Assembly: GCA_037968475.1 (NCBI GenBank)
Contig: JBBKVO010000025.1
Location: 19,556-83,555, forward strand
DNA length: 64,000 bases
Reading direction: 5' to 3'
Source of the DNA: SB11 sp037968475
GTDB lineage: Bacteria; Bacteroidota; Bacteroidia; UBA8524
How positions within the stretch are numbered: the stretch's first letter is position 1; each line of letters opens with the position of its first letter. The notes beneath the pieces were generated by a model. That model was not told where the DNA came from and did not search any database. It saw only the letters and a program-made list of their open reading frames with translations. Of this stretch, positions 1 through 7,940 are shown piece after piece. A program made the translations under genes and the position numbers.

Positions 1-963
1 TCGCCAATACCAAAATACAGCCTTACACTTCGTGTAGATATGACGGCTATTTTAGCGTGTGAAACCATAGACTCTGTAACTGCTGCCGGTGGTGTATTGC
101 CCGGCGGATGGGGTGATGGTACTACCTTGTTGGATGGCGATAACGATAAAATATACGAAGCAACTGTAATGGTTGATTCAGGCGAAGCACAATTCAAATT
201 TCGTTACCACAAAGCGGGTAATACAAACTGGGAAGGTGGTATAACCACAGGTAGTGGTAATCGCGAAGTTCCTCTTTCGGCAAACACAACTATTCCAGCC
301 AACTGTTTCTCTTCAATGTCAGTATGTAAACCAGTACCGGGTAAACAAGATATTACTTTCTTGGCCGATTTACGCAGCGAAGTACCGGGAGACACTATTT
401 GGTTAATGGGTGATTTCACCACTCCTGCATGGCAAGGTGGTGCCCTTAAAATGATTCCAATGACAGGAACTCCGGGTGTATACACAGTAACTGTAAACCA
501 AATTTGCCCAGCTACTCTTTTCTTCAAGTTTACTAATGGAGATAGAAACTCTTCTGCAAACGAGGAGACTTTTCCTGATGCTAACGATCGTGCTTGTACT
601 GCTCCTAATGGTGTGGGTGGTTTTAACCGTGTGCTAGAACGCACCAGCGCCAATGCTGAAACTCTTAAGTTGGTATACAATAGCTGCAAAACAAGTACTG
701 TAAGCGTAAACGAAGTAAAACAACTTAACGGCGTTAAGGTATACCCTAACCCAATGACTGAAGCTACTTTGGTAGAATTTGAAAACCAAGGCGTATACAA
801 CGTATCAATTACTGATATTAGCGGCCGTGTTATCAAATCGTACAGTAATATTACCGATAACTATGTAGTGATAGAAAAAGCAGGTCTTAAATCAGGCTTA
901 TACCTTGTAAACATTACATCAGCAGATAACAAAGCAGCAGTAGTAAAACTTTCTGTTCAATAA
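1..963 (+). CDS. T9SS type A sorted surface protein, 5' end outside window
   Basis: The frame is open from base 1 (SPIPKYSLTLRVDMT...), so this is the 3' part of a longer gene; the first ATG at 40 lies inside the LRVDM strand and is not a convincing start. Two successive beta-rich modules (about residues 10-105 and 115-220 of the visible part) look like carbohydrate-binding-like folds: the second has TIWLMGDFTTPAWQGG and FFKFTNGD, which resemble the strand pattern of starch-binding-like domains. The last ~85 residues are a type A type IX secretion sorting domain (VYPNPMTEATLVEF, ITDISGRV, KSGLYLVNI, VVKLSV). The protein is therefore expected to cross the outer membrane by T9SS and be attached to or released from the surface. 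Catalytic domains, if any, lie upstream of the window. A terminator follows directly. Confidence 0.85.
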   Translation, partial: SPIPKYSLTLRVDMTAILACETIDSVTAAGGVLPGGWGDGTTLLDGDNDKIYEATVMVDSGEAQFKFRYHKAGNTNWEGGITTGSGNREVPLSANTTIPANCFSSMSVCKPVPGKQDITFLADLRSEVPGDTIWLMGDFTTPAWQGGALKMIPMTGTPGVYTVTVNQICPATLFFKFTNGDRNSSANEETFPDANDRACTAPNGVGGFNRVLERTSANAETLKLVYNSCKTSTVSVNEVKQLNGVKVYPNPMTEATLVEFENQGVYNVSITDISGRVIKSYSNITDNYVVIEKAGLKSGLYLVNITSADNKAAVVKLSVQ

Positions 964-995
964 TAATTTTTTTCAAATCTCTCTTTATGTAATTG

Positions 996-1026
996 AAACG
1001 GCTCGCTGCAAAGCGAGTCGTTTTTT
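996..1026 (+). terminator. Intrinsic terminator after the T9SS protein
   Basis: A 12-bp stem (AAACGGCTCGCT / AGCGAGTCGTTT, one G.U pair) with a GCAA loop is followed by a run of seven T. It starts 33 bp after the stop codon at 963. Confidence 0.85.
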
Positions 1027-1054
1027 TGTTTAATGAGAGTGCTGGGCGCGGTAG

Positions 1055-1087
1055 GTGTCATCCTGAGCGAAGTCGAAGGAGTGCGAA
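1055..1087 (+). repeat. Dispersed repeat of the TCATCCTGAGC type
   Basis: GTGTCATCCTGAGCGAAGTC and the following GAAGGAG belong to a family of short intergenic repeats. Other copies or relatives occur near 20440, 21909, 35221, 40961, 58086, 58281 and 61153 in either orientation. It is the source of the nonsense peptide CHPERSRRS in this gap. Confidence 0.7.
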
Positions 1088-1113
1088 AGACAACGCAGGA
1101 AAAACATTCTCAC

Positions 1114-1164
1114 TACCGAGCGGACGCTCTATTATTTTAGGCACAAGCGGACGCTTGAGCCAGC
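1114..1164 (+). repeat. Double-hairpin repeat, copy 1
   Basis: CCGAGCGGACGCTC, an AT-rich linker TATTATTTTA, then GGCACAAGCGGACGCTTGAGCC. The same arrangement occurs at 18986, 24570 and, inverted, at 58190. In this copy the second stem is imperfect and its loop is GGAC. Confidence 0.75.
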
Positions 1165-1190
1165 ACAGAGTGAAGACCCCTAAAACAAAG

Positions 1191-1212
1191 AAAGCCCCTT
1201 AATCGGGGCTTT
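1191..1212 (-). terminator. Terminator for the DUF2723 gene
   Basis: AAAGCCCC TTAAT/CGGGGCTTT forms an 8-bp stem. Read on the minus strand it lies 31 bp past the stop codon at 1243 and is followed by TTTCTTTGTTTT. Confidence 0.8.
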
Positions 1213-1242
1213 CAGATATTCTTTTTAAAAGAAGGTTACAAT

Positions 1243-4200
1243 TTAGTTTAGCAGTTGTTCCATTTTGGCTTTCTGCTCAGTTCGGCCAAATTGTGTAGCA
1301 AGGTTCACACAATCGCGTATTGCATTTTCTGCTTGTTGGCGTTCTTGGCGTACAAAAGGCGAGTTTTTAGAGCCTTTAAACTGTTTAAAGTAGTTAACGC
1401 GCTGTTGGGCATCAGTAGAAATAGTATTCATTAATGAATCGCCTTTTTCAGGAGCACCACAACGGTAGTAAATATCTATATAGGCCAACATATTATCGCC
1501 AAACGGCATATTTATGTTAGGAATAGATTTTTGGCTATGGTCTAGCGCAGCAATAGCTTTTTCGTTTTTACCTTCTTGATAAAGCGCTACTGCCAAACGG
1601 TAGAAATGGTTACGGACGTTATAAGGCACAAGTTTAGCTTTATCGTCTACATACATTTCGTAGTTTTCCATTCCACCCCATTTGTACACATTCACCAATA
1701 AATTATATAATGTATCAGTGTTTATACGGCCATAGTTGTTTTGAGCTTGCGGCGGAGTATTGTAGGGCACTATACGGTATACTAAACCACGCAACTCAAA
1801 AAAGTTCATCAAACCCATGTATACGTCGCTACCAGTGGTCGTAGTGAAGCAAATAGGTCTTTCATCACTATTGTTAGCAATAATATCCAACAACAATAAA
1901 CCGTTTTTGTACAGGGCATTGCCCGGCAACTCAAACAACAACTCGTTTACACGTCCAACAGTATCGTTAGGGTTAACCCATCCGTTTTTAATGTAAGCGG
2001 CCATATCTACCGTAATTTTGAATTTTTTGGTAGGGATGTACGAGGTGTACTCGTTGCTATTATTATCATACATTTTATCAGCATTGTTTTCGCTGGCTAC
2101 AAAACGCATCACATCCTTCAGCTCGTAATAAGCATTAGGATTAAAGTTTTTGTTTTCACCCACACGCACATAATCACGCTCACCCGTCATGTATTGTTCG
2201 GGCGTAAAAGTTAGCTTAATAGGTGCTGACTCATACGTTTGTTGGCGTAAGCTATTGGCATATTCTGCCGCGCCTAAAAGGCTATAATTTATTACCCTAA
2301 CGTCGGTTCTGTATTTCTCAACGTTTTGCGCATACCAAAGCGGGTAAGTATCGTTATCACCGTTGGTAAACAGCACAGCATTTTTAGGGCAAGAGTTTAA
2401 ATAATCTTTAGCAAAATCAATAGTCATGTAGCGGTTGCTACGGTCGTGGTCATCCCAGTTTTGGCTACCCATAAGTGTGGGTGCTGCCAAAAGGCAAACT
2501 ACAGTAGCTACTGCTGCCGCCGATGTCTTGTTCATTTTAGTACTTAGCCAAGTAAATATGGCCAATACCGCCAAACCTACCCATGTACAAAATACTTGGA
2601 ATGAACCCACAAACACATAATCTCTTTCACGAGGTTCAAATGGCGGAGGATTTAAGTATAGAATAAGTACTACGCCTGTAATAAGGAATAGAATACCCAA
2701 AATAAACGAGTCTCCTCGGGCATATTTTATATGGAAAACCAAGCCTATTATGCCCAAAATAAAGGGCAACATATAGTATTTGTTCTTTCCTTTATTCGCC
2801 ATAAAGCTATCGGGCTGGTCGCCTTGCGGCCCCAGTCGCGCCTCATCCAGCGGTGTTATTCCTGAAATCCAGTTCCCACTCACAGGGCCAATCATACCTT
2901 GGTCGTCGTTTTGTCGGCCGCTAAAATTCCACATCAAGTATCGCCAATACATCCAACCTATTTGATAGTCAACAAAAAATCGGATGTTGTGCTTAAACTT
3001 AGGCTGTTGTTTCTCGCCCAAATCAGTCCACATGCGGTAACCTGCTTCGTGCGATTTGTCGTTTACATCATAAATACGAGGGAAGAAAACTTTGTCTTTC
3101 TTATCGAAAGTGTACTCAAAGTTTTGGCTCACCATTTTGTATTTCTTGTCTACACGAGCATACTTTTTACTGGTAAGCTCGTACCCTGTTGGGCGAGCAG
3201 TAAAGTATGGGCCATACAGCAAAGGGCGGTCGCCATATTGCTCACGGTTTAGGTAGTATACAAGATTAAAAGGGTCTTCAGGGTTGTTCATATCAATTGG
3301 CGGGTTGGCCAACGAACGGATAACCACCATTGAGTATGATGAATAACCGATGATGATGAACGAAAACGCTAACAAAGCAGTATTAAAAGCCACTTTGCCT
3401 CGGCGTTGGGTATATATAACCCCAAAAACGGTAGCGCTAATAAGTAGAAGTAAAAAGAAAATTGCACCTGAGCCAAAGCCTAAGCCAAAACTGTTTACAA
3501 AAACCAAATCGAACTTAGAAGCCAATGTGGGTATACCGGGTATAACGCCCAGTTGTACAAAAATTAACAATGCACCACCCAACATACCTGCTAGTACAAT
3601 ACCCTTGCGAGTAATGTTTTGGTAGCGGCGGAAATAGTATACATATACTATGGCAGGAATAACCAATAAGTTTAGAAGATGGACACCTACTGCTAAACCG
3701 ATTACATAACCGATAAATACCAACCAGCGGTCGCTGTGGCGTTCATCAGCATTGGCTTCCCATTTCAAAATCGACCAAAAAGTTAGGGCAGTAAAGAATG
3801 AAGAAGAAGCGTAAACCTCTGCCTCAACAGCAGAAAACCAAAAAGTATCGCTAAAAGTAAGGGTAAGAGCCGCAACTATACCTGAACCCATAATGGCGGC
3901 CAAATGACCCATTCCAAGTTCAGAATCTTTAGTAATGTTTAATACCAGCTTGCGAGCAAAATAAGTAGTTATCCAAAAGGTAAACATTACGCAAAAAGCA
4001 CTGGCAAGTACTGAAAGCATATTTACCATTGGGGCTACCATTTGCAAATTATCACCCGCAAAAAGCGAGAAAAACCTACCTAATAACAAAAACATAGGCG
4101 CCCCCGGCGGGTGCACTACTTGTAAGCCATATGATGCCGAAATAAACTCGCCGCAATCCCAAAAACTGGCCGTTGGCTCCATAGTTAGGGCATACACAGC

Positions 4201-4260
4201 AAATGCTATTACAAATGCGACCCAACCGAAAATATTATTGATGTTTTTATAGTTATTCAT
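1243..4260 (-). CDS. DUF2723 (GT117, protein O-mannosyltransferase-like) membrane protein
   Basis: A 1005-residue integral membrane protein. The N-terminal ~320 residues hold about nine hydrophobic segments, with the family motifs WDCGEF (residues ~34-39) and HPPGAP (~50-55). Acidic residues in this loop are typical of GT-C glycosyltransferases. A further set of membrane segments lies at about 495-615, and the last ~390 residues are soluble and helical, with a TPR-like stretch near 890-960. The family (DUF2723, related to TMEM260/GT117) is conserved in Bacteroidota and is thought to transfer sugar from a lipid carrier to exported proteins; the substrate here is not evident. It lies 26 bp downstream of a methyltransferase gene and is probably transcribed with it. 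ATG start at 4260. Confidence 0.9.
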   Translation of the reverse strand: MNNYKNINNIFGWVAFVIAFAVYALTMEPTASFWDCGEFISASYGLQVVHPPGAPMFLLLGRFFSLFAGDNLQMVAPMVNMLSVLASAFCVMFTFWITTYFARKLVLNITKDSELGMGHLAAIMGSGIVAALTLTFSDTFWFSAVEAEVYASSSFFTALTFWSILKWEANADERHSDRWLVFIGYVIGLAVGVHLLNLLVIPAIVYVYYFRRYQNITRKGIVLAGMLGGALLIFVQLGVIPGIPTLASKFDLVFVNSFGLGFGSGAIFFLLLLISATVFGVIYTQRRGKVAFNTALLAFSFIIIGYSSYSMVVIRSLANPPIDMNNPEDPFNLVYYLNREQYGDRPLLYGPYFTARPTGYELTSKKYARVDKKYKMVSQNFEYTFDKKDKVFFPRIYDVNDKSHEAGYRMWTDLGEKQQPKFKHNIRFFVDYQIGWMYWRYLMWNFSGRQNDDQGMIGPVSGNWISGITPLDEARLGPQGDQPDSFMANKGKNKYYMLPFILGIIGLVFHIKYARGDSFILGILFLITGVVLILYLNPPPFEPRERDYVFVGSFQVFCTWVGLAVLAIFTWLSTKMNKTSAAAVATVVCLLAAPTLMGSQNWDDHDRSNRYMTIDFAKDYLNSCPKNAVLFTNGDNDTYPLWYAQNVEKYRTDVRVINYSLLGAAEYANSLRQQTYESAPIKLTFTPEQYMTGERDYVRVGENKNFNPNAYYELKDVMRFVASENNADKMYDNNSNEYTSYIPTKKFKITVDMAAYIKNGWVNPNDTVGRVNELLFELPGNALYKNGLLLLDIIANNSDERPICFTTTTGSDVYMGLMNFFELRGLVYRIVPYNTPPQAQNNYGRINTDTLYNLLVNVYKWGGMENYEMYVDDKAKLVPYNVRNHFYRLAVALYQEGKNEKAIAALDHSQKSIPNINMPFGDNMLAYIDIYYRCGAPEKGDSLMNTISTDAQQRVNYFKQFKGSKNSPFVRQERQQAENAIRDCVNLATQFGRTEQKAKMEQLLN

Positions 4261-4286
4261 GTTGTTTTATAGTGCAACAGGTTAGC

Positions 4287-5069
4287 TTATTTTTTTGCAA
4301 TTACGAATATATCCCAAGTTTTATCAAGGTTATCTTTTTGTAAAAAAAAGTCTTGAGTACTTATTTCAGTTGTTATTGTGTTTTTCTCCATCAGTTTCTG
4401 GCGCATCATAGAGGTTAAGAAGTTATAAGGCAACGCCAACCATTTAGCAGGCAATACCTTGTGCAAACCCAAAAAATCCCATTTGGTAACGCTGCGCACC
4501 CACTTGGCATTGTCGTCATAATATTTGTTTACACGGTCATTGCCTTGCAAGCCAATCATCTCCACATCATCAAACACTTTGCGAAAATCGGCCTCCATAT
4601 CGGCAAAAGAATATTCAAATACGTGGAAGGGATTACGTGCCAACGACATTTTTGCGTTTACCGTAGTGCACAAAAACACACCGCCCGGCTTCAAAATACG
4701 TTTCGCCTCTTTTATAAAACCCATAGGGTCGTCCAAATGCTCAATAAACTGAAAAGCCGTAACCACATCCATACTTTCATCAGGTAAAGTAATGGGGGGC
4801 ACTTTGCAGGTAATAAAATCAAGATTAGGTACGTGGGCATTATCCTTTTTGTTTTGCTCCACCGTTTCCGCACTATAATCTACCCCTGTGGCGTGCTCGG
4901 CCATTGGCGCCATGTGCACCGTGCCATAGCCCGTGCCACAACCAATATCAGCAATACGTTTACCCTTTATAAACTGTTCGGCCCACTCGTAAGCATAAAA
5001 GCAACGTTTTACAGTAACATTGTTCGATTCTTCAAAGCTGGGTCTTTCCCTATCATGTATCTTAGCCAT
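4287..5069 (-). CDS. Class I SAM-dependent methyltransferase
   Basis: 260 residues with a Rossmann methyltransferase core: motif I ADIGCGTGYG (~41-50), an acidic residue in GVDYSAE after strand 2, FQFIEHLDDP after strand 4, and RILKPGGVFL for the following helix-strand. This is a Methyltransf_11/UbiE-like small-molecule type with no DNA-recognition domain. The substrate cannot be read from the sequence. It is the first gene of a pair with the DUF2723 protein, so a role in modifying a lipid-linked or surface glycan is possible, but this is inference from position only. A -7 box (TATTTTTG) lies 16 bp upstream of the ATG. Confidence 0.85.
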   Translation of the reverse strand: MAKIHDRERPSFEESNNVTVKRCFYAYEWAEQFIKGKRIADIGCGTGYGTVHMAPMAEHATGVDYSAETVEQNKKDNAHVPNLDFITCKVPPITLPDESMDVVTAFQFIEHLDDPMGFIKEAKRILKPGGVFLCTTVNAKMSLARNPFHVFEYSFADMEADFRKVFDDVEMIGLQGNDRVNKYYDDNAKWVRSVTKWDFLGLHKVLPAKWLALPYNFLTSMMRQKLMEKNTITTEISTQDFFLQKDNLDKTWDIFVIAKK

Positions 5070-5084
5070 AATTTATAGAAACGG

Positions 5085-5092
5085 CAAAAATA
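5085..5092 (-). promoter_or_regulatory. Bacteroidota -7 promoter box for the methyltransferase
   Basis: CAAAAATA on the plus strand reads TATTTTTG on the minus strand, an exact match to TAnnTTTG. It lies 16 bp before the start codon at 5069. Confidence 0.6.
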
Positions 5093-5272
5093 GTAAAGAT
5101 TTCCTTTGCCACAACCTATTATACACGTGGATTTCAAGGCCGTTCAAAACCAAAATTTATTTTACGGTAGATGTTGTGCCCACACATTAGTTGCTTATGC
5201 CAATGGTATAGGCACATAAATATAAGCAATAGAGATTAGTTAGTGAAAGACAAAAAAGGCTATGAAATGGAG

Positions 5273-6610
5273 CTAGTAATATTTATAAACATAAAACTGT
5301 TTTATAAGGGGTTTTCCTTCCTCCATTTTCTTTTTGCGCAGGGCATAATAATCGCTTTTTGTAATATTGCCTACTTCACTAAGGTTTATTGCTTTTAATT
5401 CGTCATCGGCTAATTCACCCTGAAAAAAAACTGCATAATTTTCTGAAAAGCGCATTTCATCAAGAATGTACACCCTATGATGCTTATTGTCTACAGTATC
5501 TTGATACGCGAAATTTCCGGGATGGGTGATGTCTTCATTTATCAATGAAAACTGATTGTCCTTTATTTCATAAACATCTATGGTTCCTTTTTCATACTGC
5601 CTATGCTTCATCAACCCAGACCCATATTCGAGATATACGATAAATTTATTTTTCATCCCTTGTACGGGTAATATTTTATTGATATTGCTAATATACATAT
5701 TAAGGCTATCATAGGCATGCCGAATTTCATCAGAATGTAGGTATCTACTCAATGTATTAATATAATTTATATAAGCAGTATCTACGCCCACCCAATAAGG
5801 GTCAGTAACGTTTTTATGGATAACATTAGTAGCTGTGGGTATAAACGTGTTTTTAACTGTTAGAGTATAATTTATTCCGTTTGAATATACTACGTGAGAA
5901 TCGAGCACACATAAAAAACAATGGTTGTTATTATCTGTAAACGCTGAACCTTTTATGTATACAGGGTTTACCTCTATTAAAGTATTTGATTTTGTTTGGA
6001 AAAAAGAATATGCAGCAGGTAAATATTTGCCCGAATAGAAATTTTGATACAACCCCCCCTCATTGGAGCCCAACAACAGCAATGAGTCATTAATTACCTG
6101 TAATTCGGTTGGTATAAATTTTTTAGAATTAGAAGGTATCTCCGTGTGGTATACTATTTCGGATTGTTTATCAATCCATTTGATTTTGATAATACCCGTG
6201 CGAGAAAGTAAATAAAACAATGTATCGTTTATGGGTTTTATATCCATAAAATCAAGAATCCCCAACCCCTTAACACTTAGCGATGTCTTAATCACCTCGT
6301 TTTTATTTTCCAGATTAATTTTATACAAAAAAAAAGAATCCATATAGTGATTTGTGACTTTATAATCGGCCACATATAAAAAACTATCACTAATAGTAAA
6401 AGCAATATGATAATTCCCAGAGCCTTGTGTTTCTTTTGCCAACAGCCCTTTTATGTCTATAATATCATACAAATAAAGCCCTTTAGCAGTATCCAATTTT
6501 GTTAGAGGTGTGGGTGTGTTTTTCTGCCCAATGCAGCTAAGGACGGTGATGCAGCAGAATAAAAGAGGGAAAAAAACTTTCCCCCTTTTTATAGAAATTA
6601 ATTTACTCAT
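5273..6610 (-). CDS. Predicted lipoprotein, possibly beta-propeller, function unknown
   Basis: About 445 residues. The start MSKLISIKRGKVFFPLLFCC gives a short basic n-region, a hydrophobic core and a lipobox ending in VLSC; the ATG sits one base after the stop codon of the upstream gene (TAG-A-ATG), which suggests translational coupling. An in-frame ATG at 6622 would overlap the upstream gene. The mature part has many short alternating strands of the type INDTLFYLLSRTG, VINDSLLLLGSNEGG and ISDSFLYVADYKV, a pattern common in six-bladed beta-propellers. No catalytic motif is visible. Codons look more AT-rich than in the neighbouring housekeeping genes, judged by eye. Function unknown. Confidence 0.7.
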   Translation of the reverse strand: MSKLISIKRGKVFFPLLFCCITVLSCIGQKNTPTPLTKLDTAKGLYLYDIIDIKGLLAKETQGSGNYHIAFTISDSFLYVADYKVTNHYMDSFFLYKINLENKNEVIKTSLSVKGLGILDFMDIKPINDTLFYLLSRTGIIKIKWIDKQSEIVYHTEIPSNSKKFIPTELQVINDSLLLLGSNEGGLYQNFYSGKYLPAAYSFFQTKSNTLIEVNPVYIKGSAFTDNNNHCFLCVLDSHVVYSNGINYTLTVKNTFIPTATNVIHKNVTDPYWVGVDTAYINYINTLSRYLHSDEIRHAYDSLNMYISNINKILPVQGMKNKFIVYLEYGSGLMKHRQYEKGTIDVYEIKDNQFSLINEDITHPGNFAYQDTVDNKHHRVYILDEMRFSENYAVFFQGELADDELKAINLSEVGNITKSDYYALRKKKMEEGKPLIKQFYVYKYY

Positions 6611-6611
6611 T

Positions 6612-7064
6612 CTAAACTTCATCAATTACAATTTCAATCCCACCAGTAGCAAGAGTAGACCATGAATAGCTTAGTACAGCCGTTTGCGACGTACCCGTAT
6701 TATAATAGGTGCGTGTATAACTACCCGATTGTGTCCCGCTTCCGGCATTCCATACGGTTAAAATATTGCCTACCTCGTAGTCTAAATCGGTGTTAGATAT
6801 CCAAGTAACAATAGCTCCAGCACAATCAGCCCTCAAGTCCTCATTAGAGGGGCATTTTTCATCTTTGTCTGCTGTGGCATTTTCGCAAACCAGTGTTACC
6901 CAAGCACCGGGAAACCCGCATTCACCTGAATTTTTTGTAACCTTACAGTGAAGATCTCCTTGGCTTTTTTGGTTTTCCAATCTAATGGTGATAGTGGCAA
7001 AACTGTTTTGAGAAAACAAGAGTGCGGTTATACTAAACAGCACAGTAATGAACATTTTTTTCAT
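6612..7064 (-). CDS. Small exported protein, function unknown
   Basis: 150 residues beginning with a clear signal peptide (MKKMFITVLFSITALLFSQN, cleavage likely after NSFA). The mature protein contains five cysteines (HCKV, GECGF, LVCENA, EKCPSN, RADCAG) in its first half and Ser/Thr/Gly-rich beta strands in the second half. An extracytoplasmic, disulfide-containing beta protein is likely. I do not recognise the family. It precedes the predicted lipoprotein gene by one base, so the two form a two-gene unit and may act together. A weakly structured 390-bp gap separates it from the divergent rimP. Confidence 0.65.
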   Translation of the reverse strand: MKKMFITVLFSITALLFSQNSFATITIRLENQKSQGDLHCKVTKNSGECGFPGAWVTLVCENATADKDEKCPSNEDLRADCAGAIVTWISNTDLDYEVGNILTVWNAGSGTQSGSYTRTYYNTGTSQTAVLSYSWSTLATGGIEIVIDEV

Positions 7065-7397
7065 TTTTTTGAAAGTATTTAAAACTAATGCCTCATTTAA
7101 CAGGGTTTTGGCTCGCCCTTTCCAATTATAAAATCTAAGCCGGCAATATGATTTATGTAATTGATAATCAAAGTTAAAACAAAAGTCGAATTATGCAAAA
7201 GCGATGAATTATTATTCGACGAACGATAAACGCAGTTCAAGTGTAAGAGAAATTGGTTGTTTATTTTTACAGTTTTGGTGTTGTATTACAGTCAAGCACT
7301 ATAAATGTATACTCAAGACATATTCTACCAAGCATATCGTTAGCCCGTTCGCCAAAAGCACCTAAGAGATTGTTTTTTAAAATTATAAAAATATCGT

Positions 7398-7405
7398 TAT
7401 CTTTG
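7398..7405 (+). promoter_or_regulatory. -7 promoter box for rimP-nusA-infB
   Basis: TATCTTTG exactly matches TAnnTTTG. Transcription would start near 7412, just before the leader hairpin and about 45 nt ahead of the rimP ATG. No well-spaced -33 TTTG was found. Confidence 0.65.
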
Positions 7406-7422
7406 CGCAGCTTTTTTAATCG

Positions 7423-7448
7423 AAAAGGGGGCAATTGTCCCCTTTTTT
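7423..7448 (+). promoter_or_regulatory. Terminator-like leader hairpin before rimP
   Basis: AAAAGGGG GCAATTGT CCCCTTTT forms an 8-bp stem, extendable inside the loop, followed by TT and AT. It ends 7 bp before the rimP ATG at 7456, so it could act as an intrinsic terminator or block ribosome access. It lies between the probable transcription start (about 7412) and the first gene of an operon that encodes NusA. Confidence 0.6.
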
Positions 7449-7455
7449 ATTGGCT

Positions 7456-7932
7456 ATGAGTGATTTGATAAAAACCTTTACAACCTACGCTGAAGAGCAT
7501 TTGGCAGACAGCGAACACTTTTTAATAACAGTAGAAAAGGTGGGCTTAGGCACACCAAAATATACGGTTGTTATTGATGGGGATAAAGGCGTTTCGATAG
7601 ATGCTTGCTCGCAGCTTAGCCGCTATATCTCAAATAAAGTAGACGAAGATTTGGGTGAAGATATGCCCGCGTTTACCTTTGAGGTAGCATCGCCGGGTGT
7701 TGACAGGCCGTTGATGACAGAACGCCAATACCCAAAACATGTGGGTAGGGGCATAAAGTTTATGACTGCCGATGGCACAACAATAAACGGCACGCTAAAA
7801 GAAGTGAGCAACGGGCAAATAACCGTTGATGTAGAAATAAAAGAAAAAGGCCAAAAGAAACCCGAATTTAAAGCGGGTGTTTTTAGTCTTAGCGATATAA
7901 AAGAACCAAAGATTATAGTTTCATTTAAATAA
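7456..7932 (+). CDS. rimP: Ribosome maturation factor RimP
   Basis: 158 residues from the ATG at 7456; a TTG at 7435 in the same frame lies inside the leader hairpin and is rejected. The N-terminal alpha/beta domain carries the family signature: VDGDKGVSIDACSQLSR-type segment (VIDGDKGVSIDACSQLS), then FEVASPGVDRPL, followed by a small C-terminal SH3-like domain (about 85-158) with GTLKEVSNGQITVDVE. RimP binds the free 30S subunit and is needed for late assembly of the 3' domain. The gene is first in the conserved rimP-nusA-infB order, and nusA starts 8 bp after its stop. Confidence 0.95.
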   Translation: MSDLIKTFTTYAEEHLADSEHFLITVEKVGLGTPKYTVVIDGDKGVSIDACSQLSRYISNKVDEDLGEDMPAFTFEVASPGVDRPLMTERQYPKHVGRGIKFMTADGTTINGTLKEVSNGQITVDVEIKEKGQKKPEFKAGVFSLSDIKEPKIIVSFK

Positions 7933-7940
7933 AAAAAGAG

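Larger units (their letters stand above)
7065..7455. other. Divergent intergenic region between exported protein and rimP
   Basis: 391 bp without a convincing gene. The left part is AT-rich and should hold the promoter of the leftward pair. The right end holds the rimP promoter box (7398) and leader hairpin (7423). The open frame at 7253-7459 runs through both and has no coding character. Confidence 0.6.

Noticed and set aside
993..1202. 69-codon open frame between the first gene and the DUF2723 gene
   Set aside because: It runs through a terminator and two dispersed repeats; the peptide CHPERSRRS is the translation of the repeat, not a protein.
7253..7459. 68-codon frame before rimP
   Set aside because: Overlaps the rimP promoter, leader hairpin and start; no coding character.
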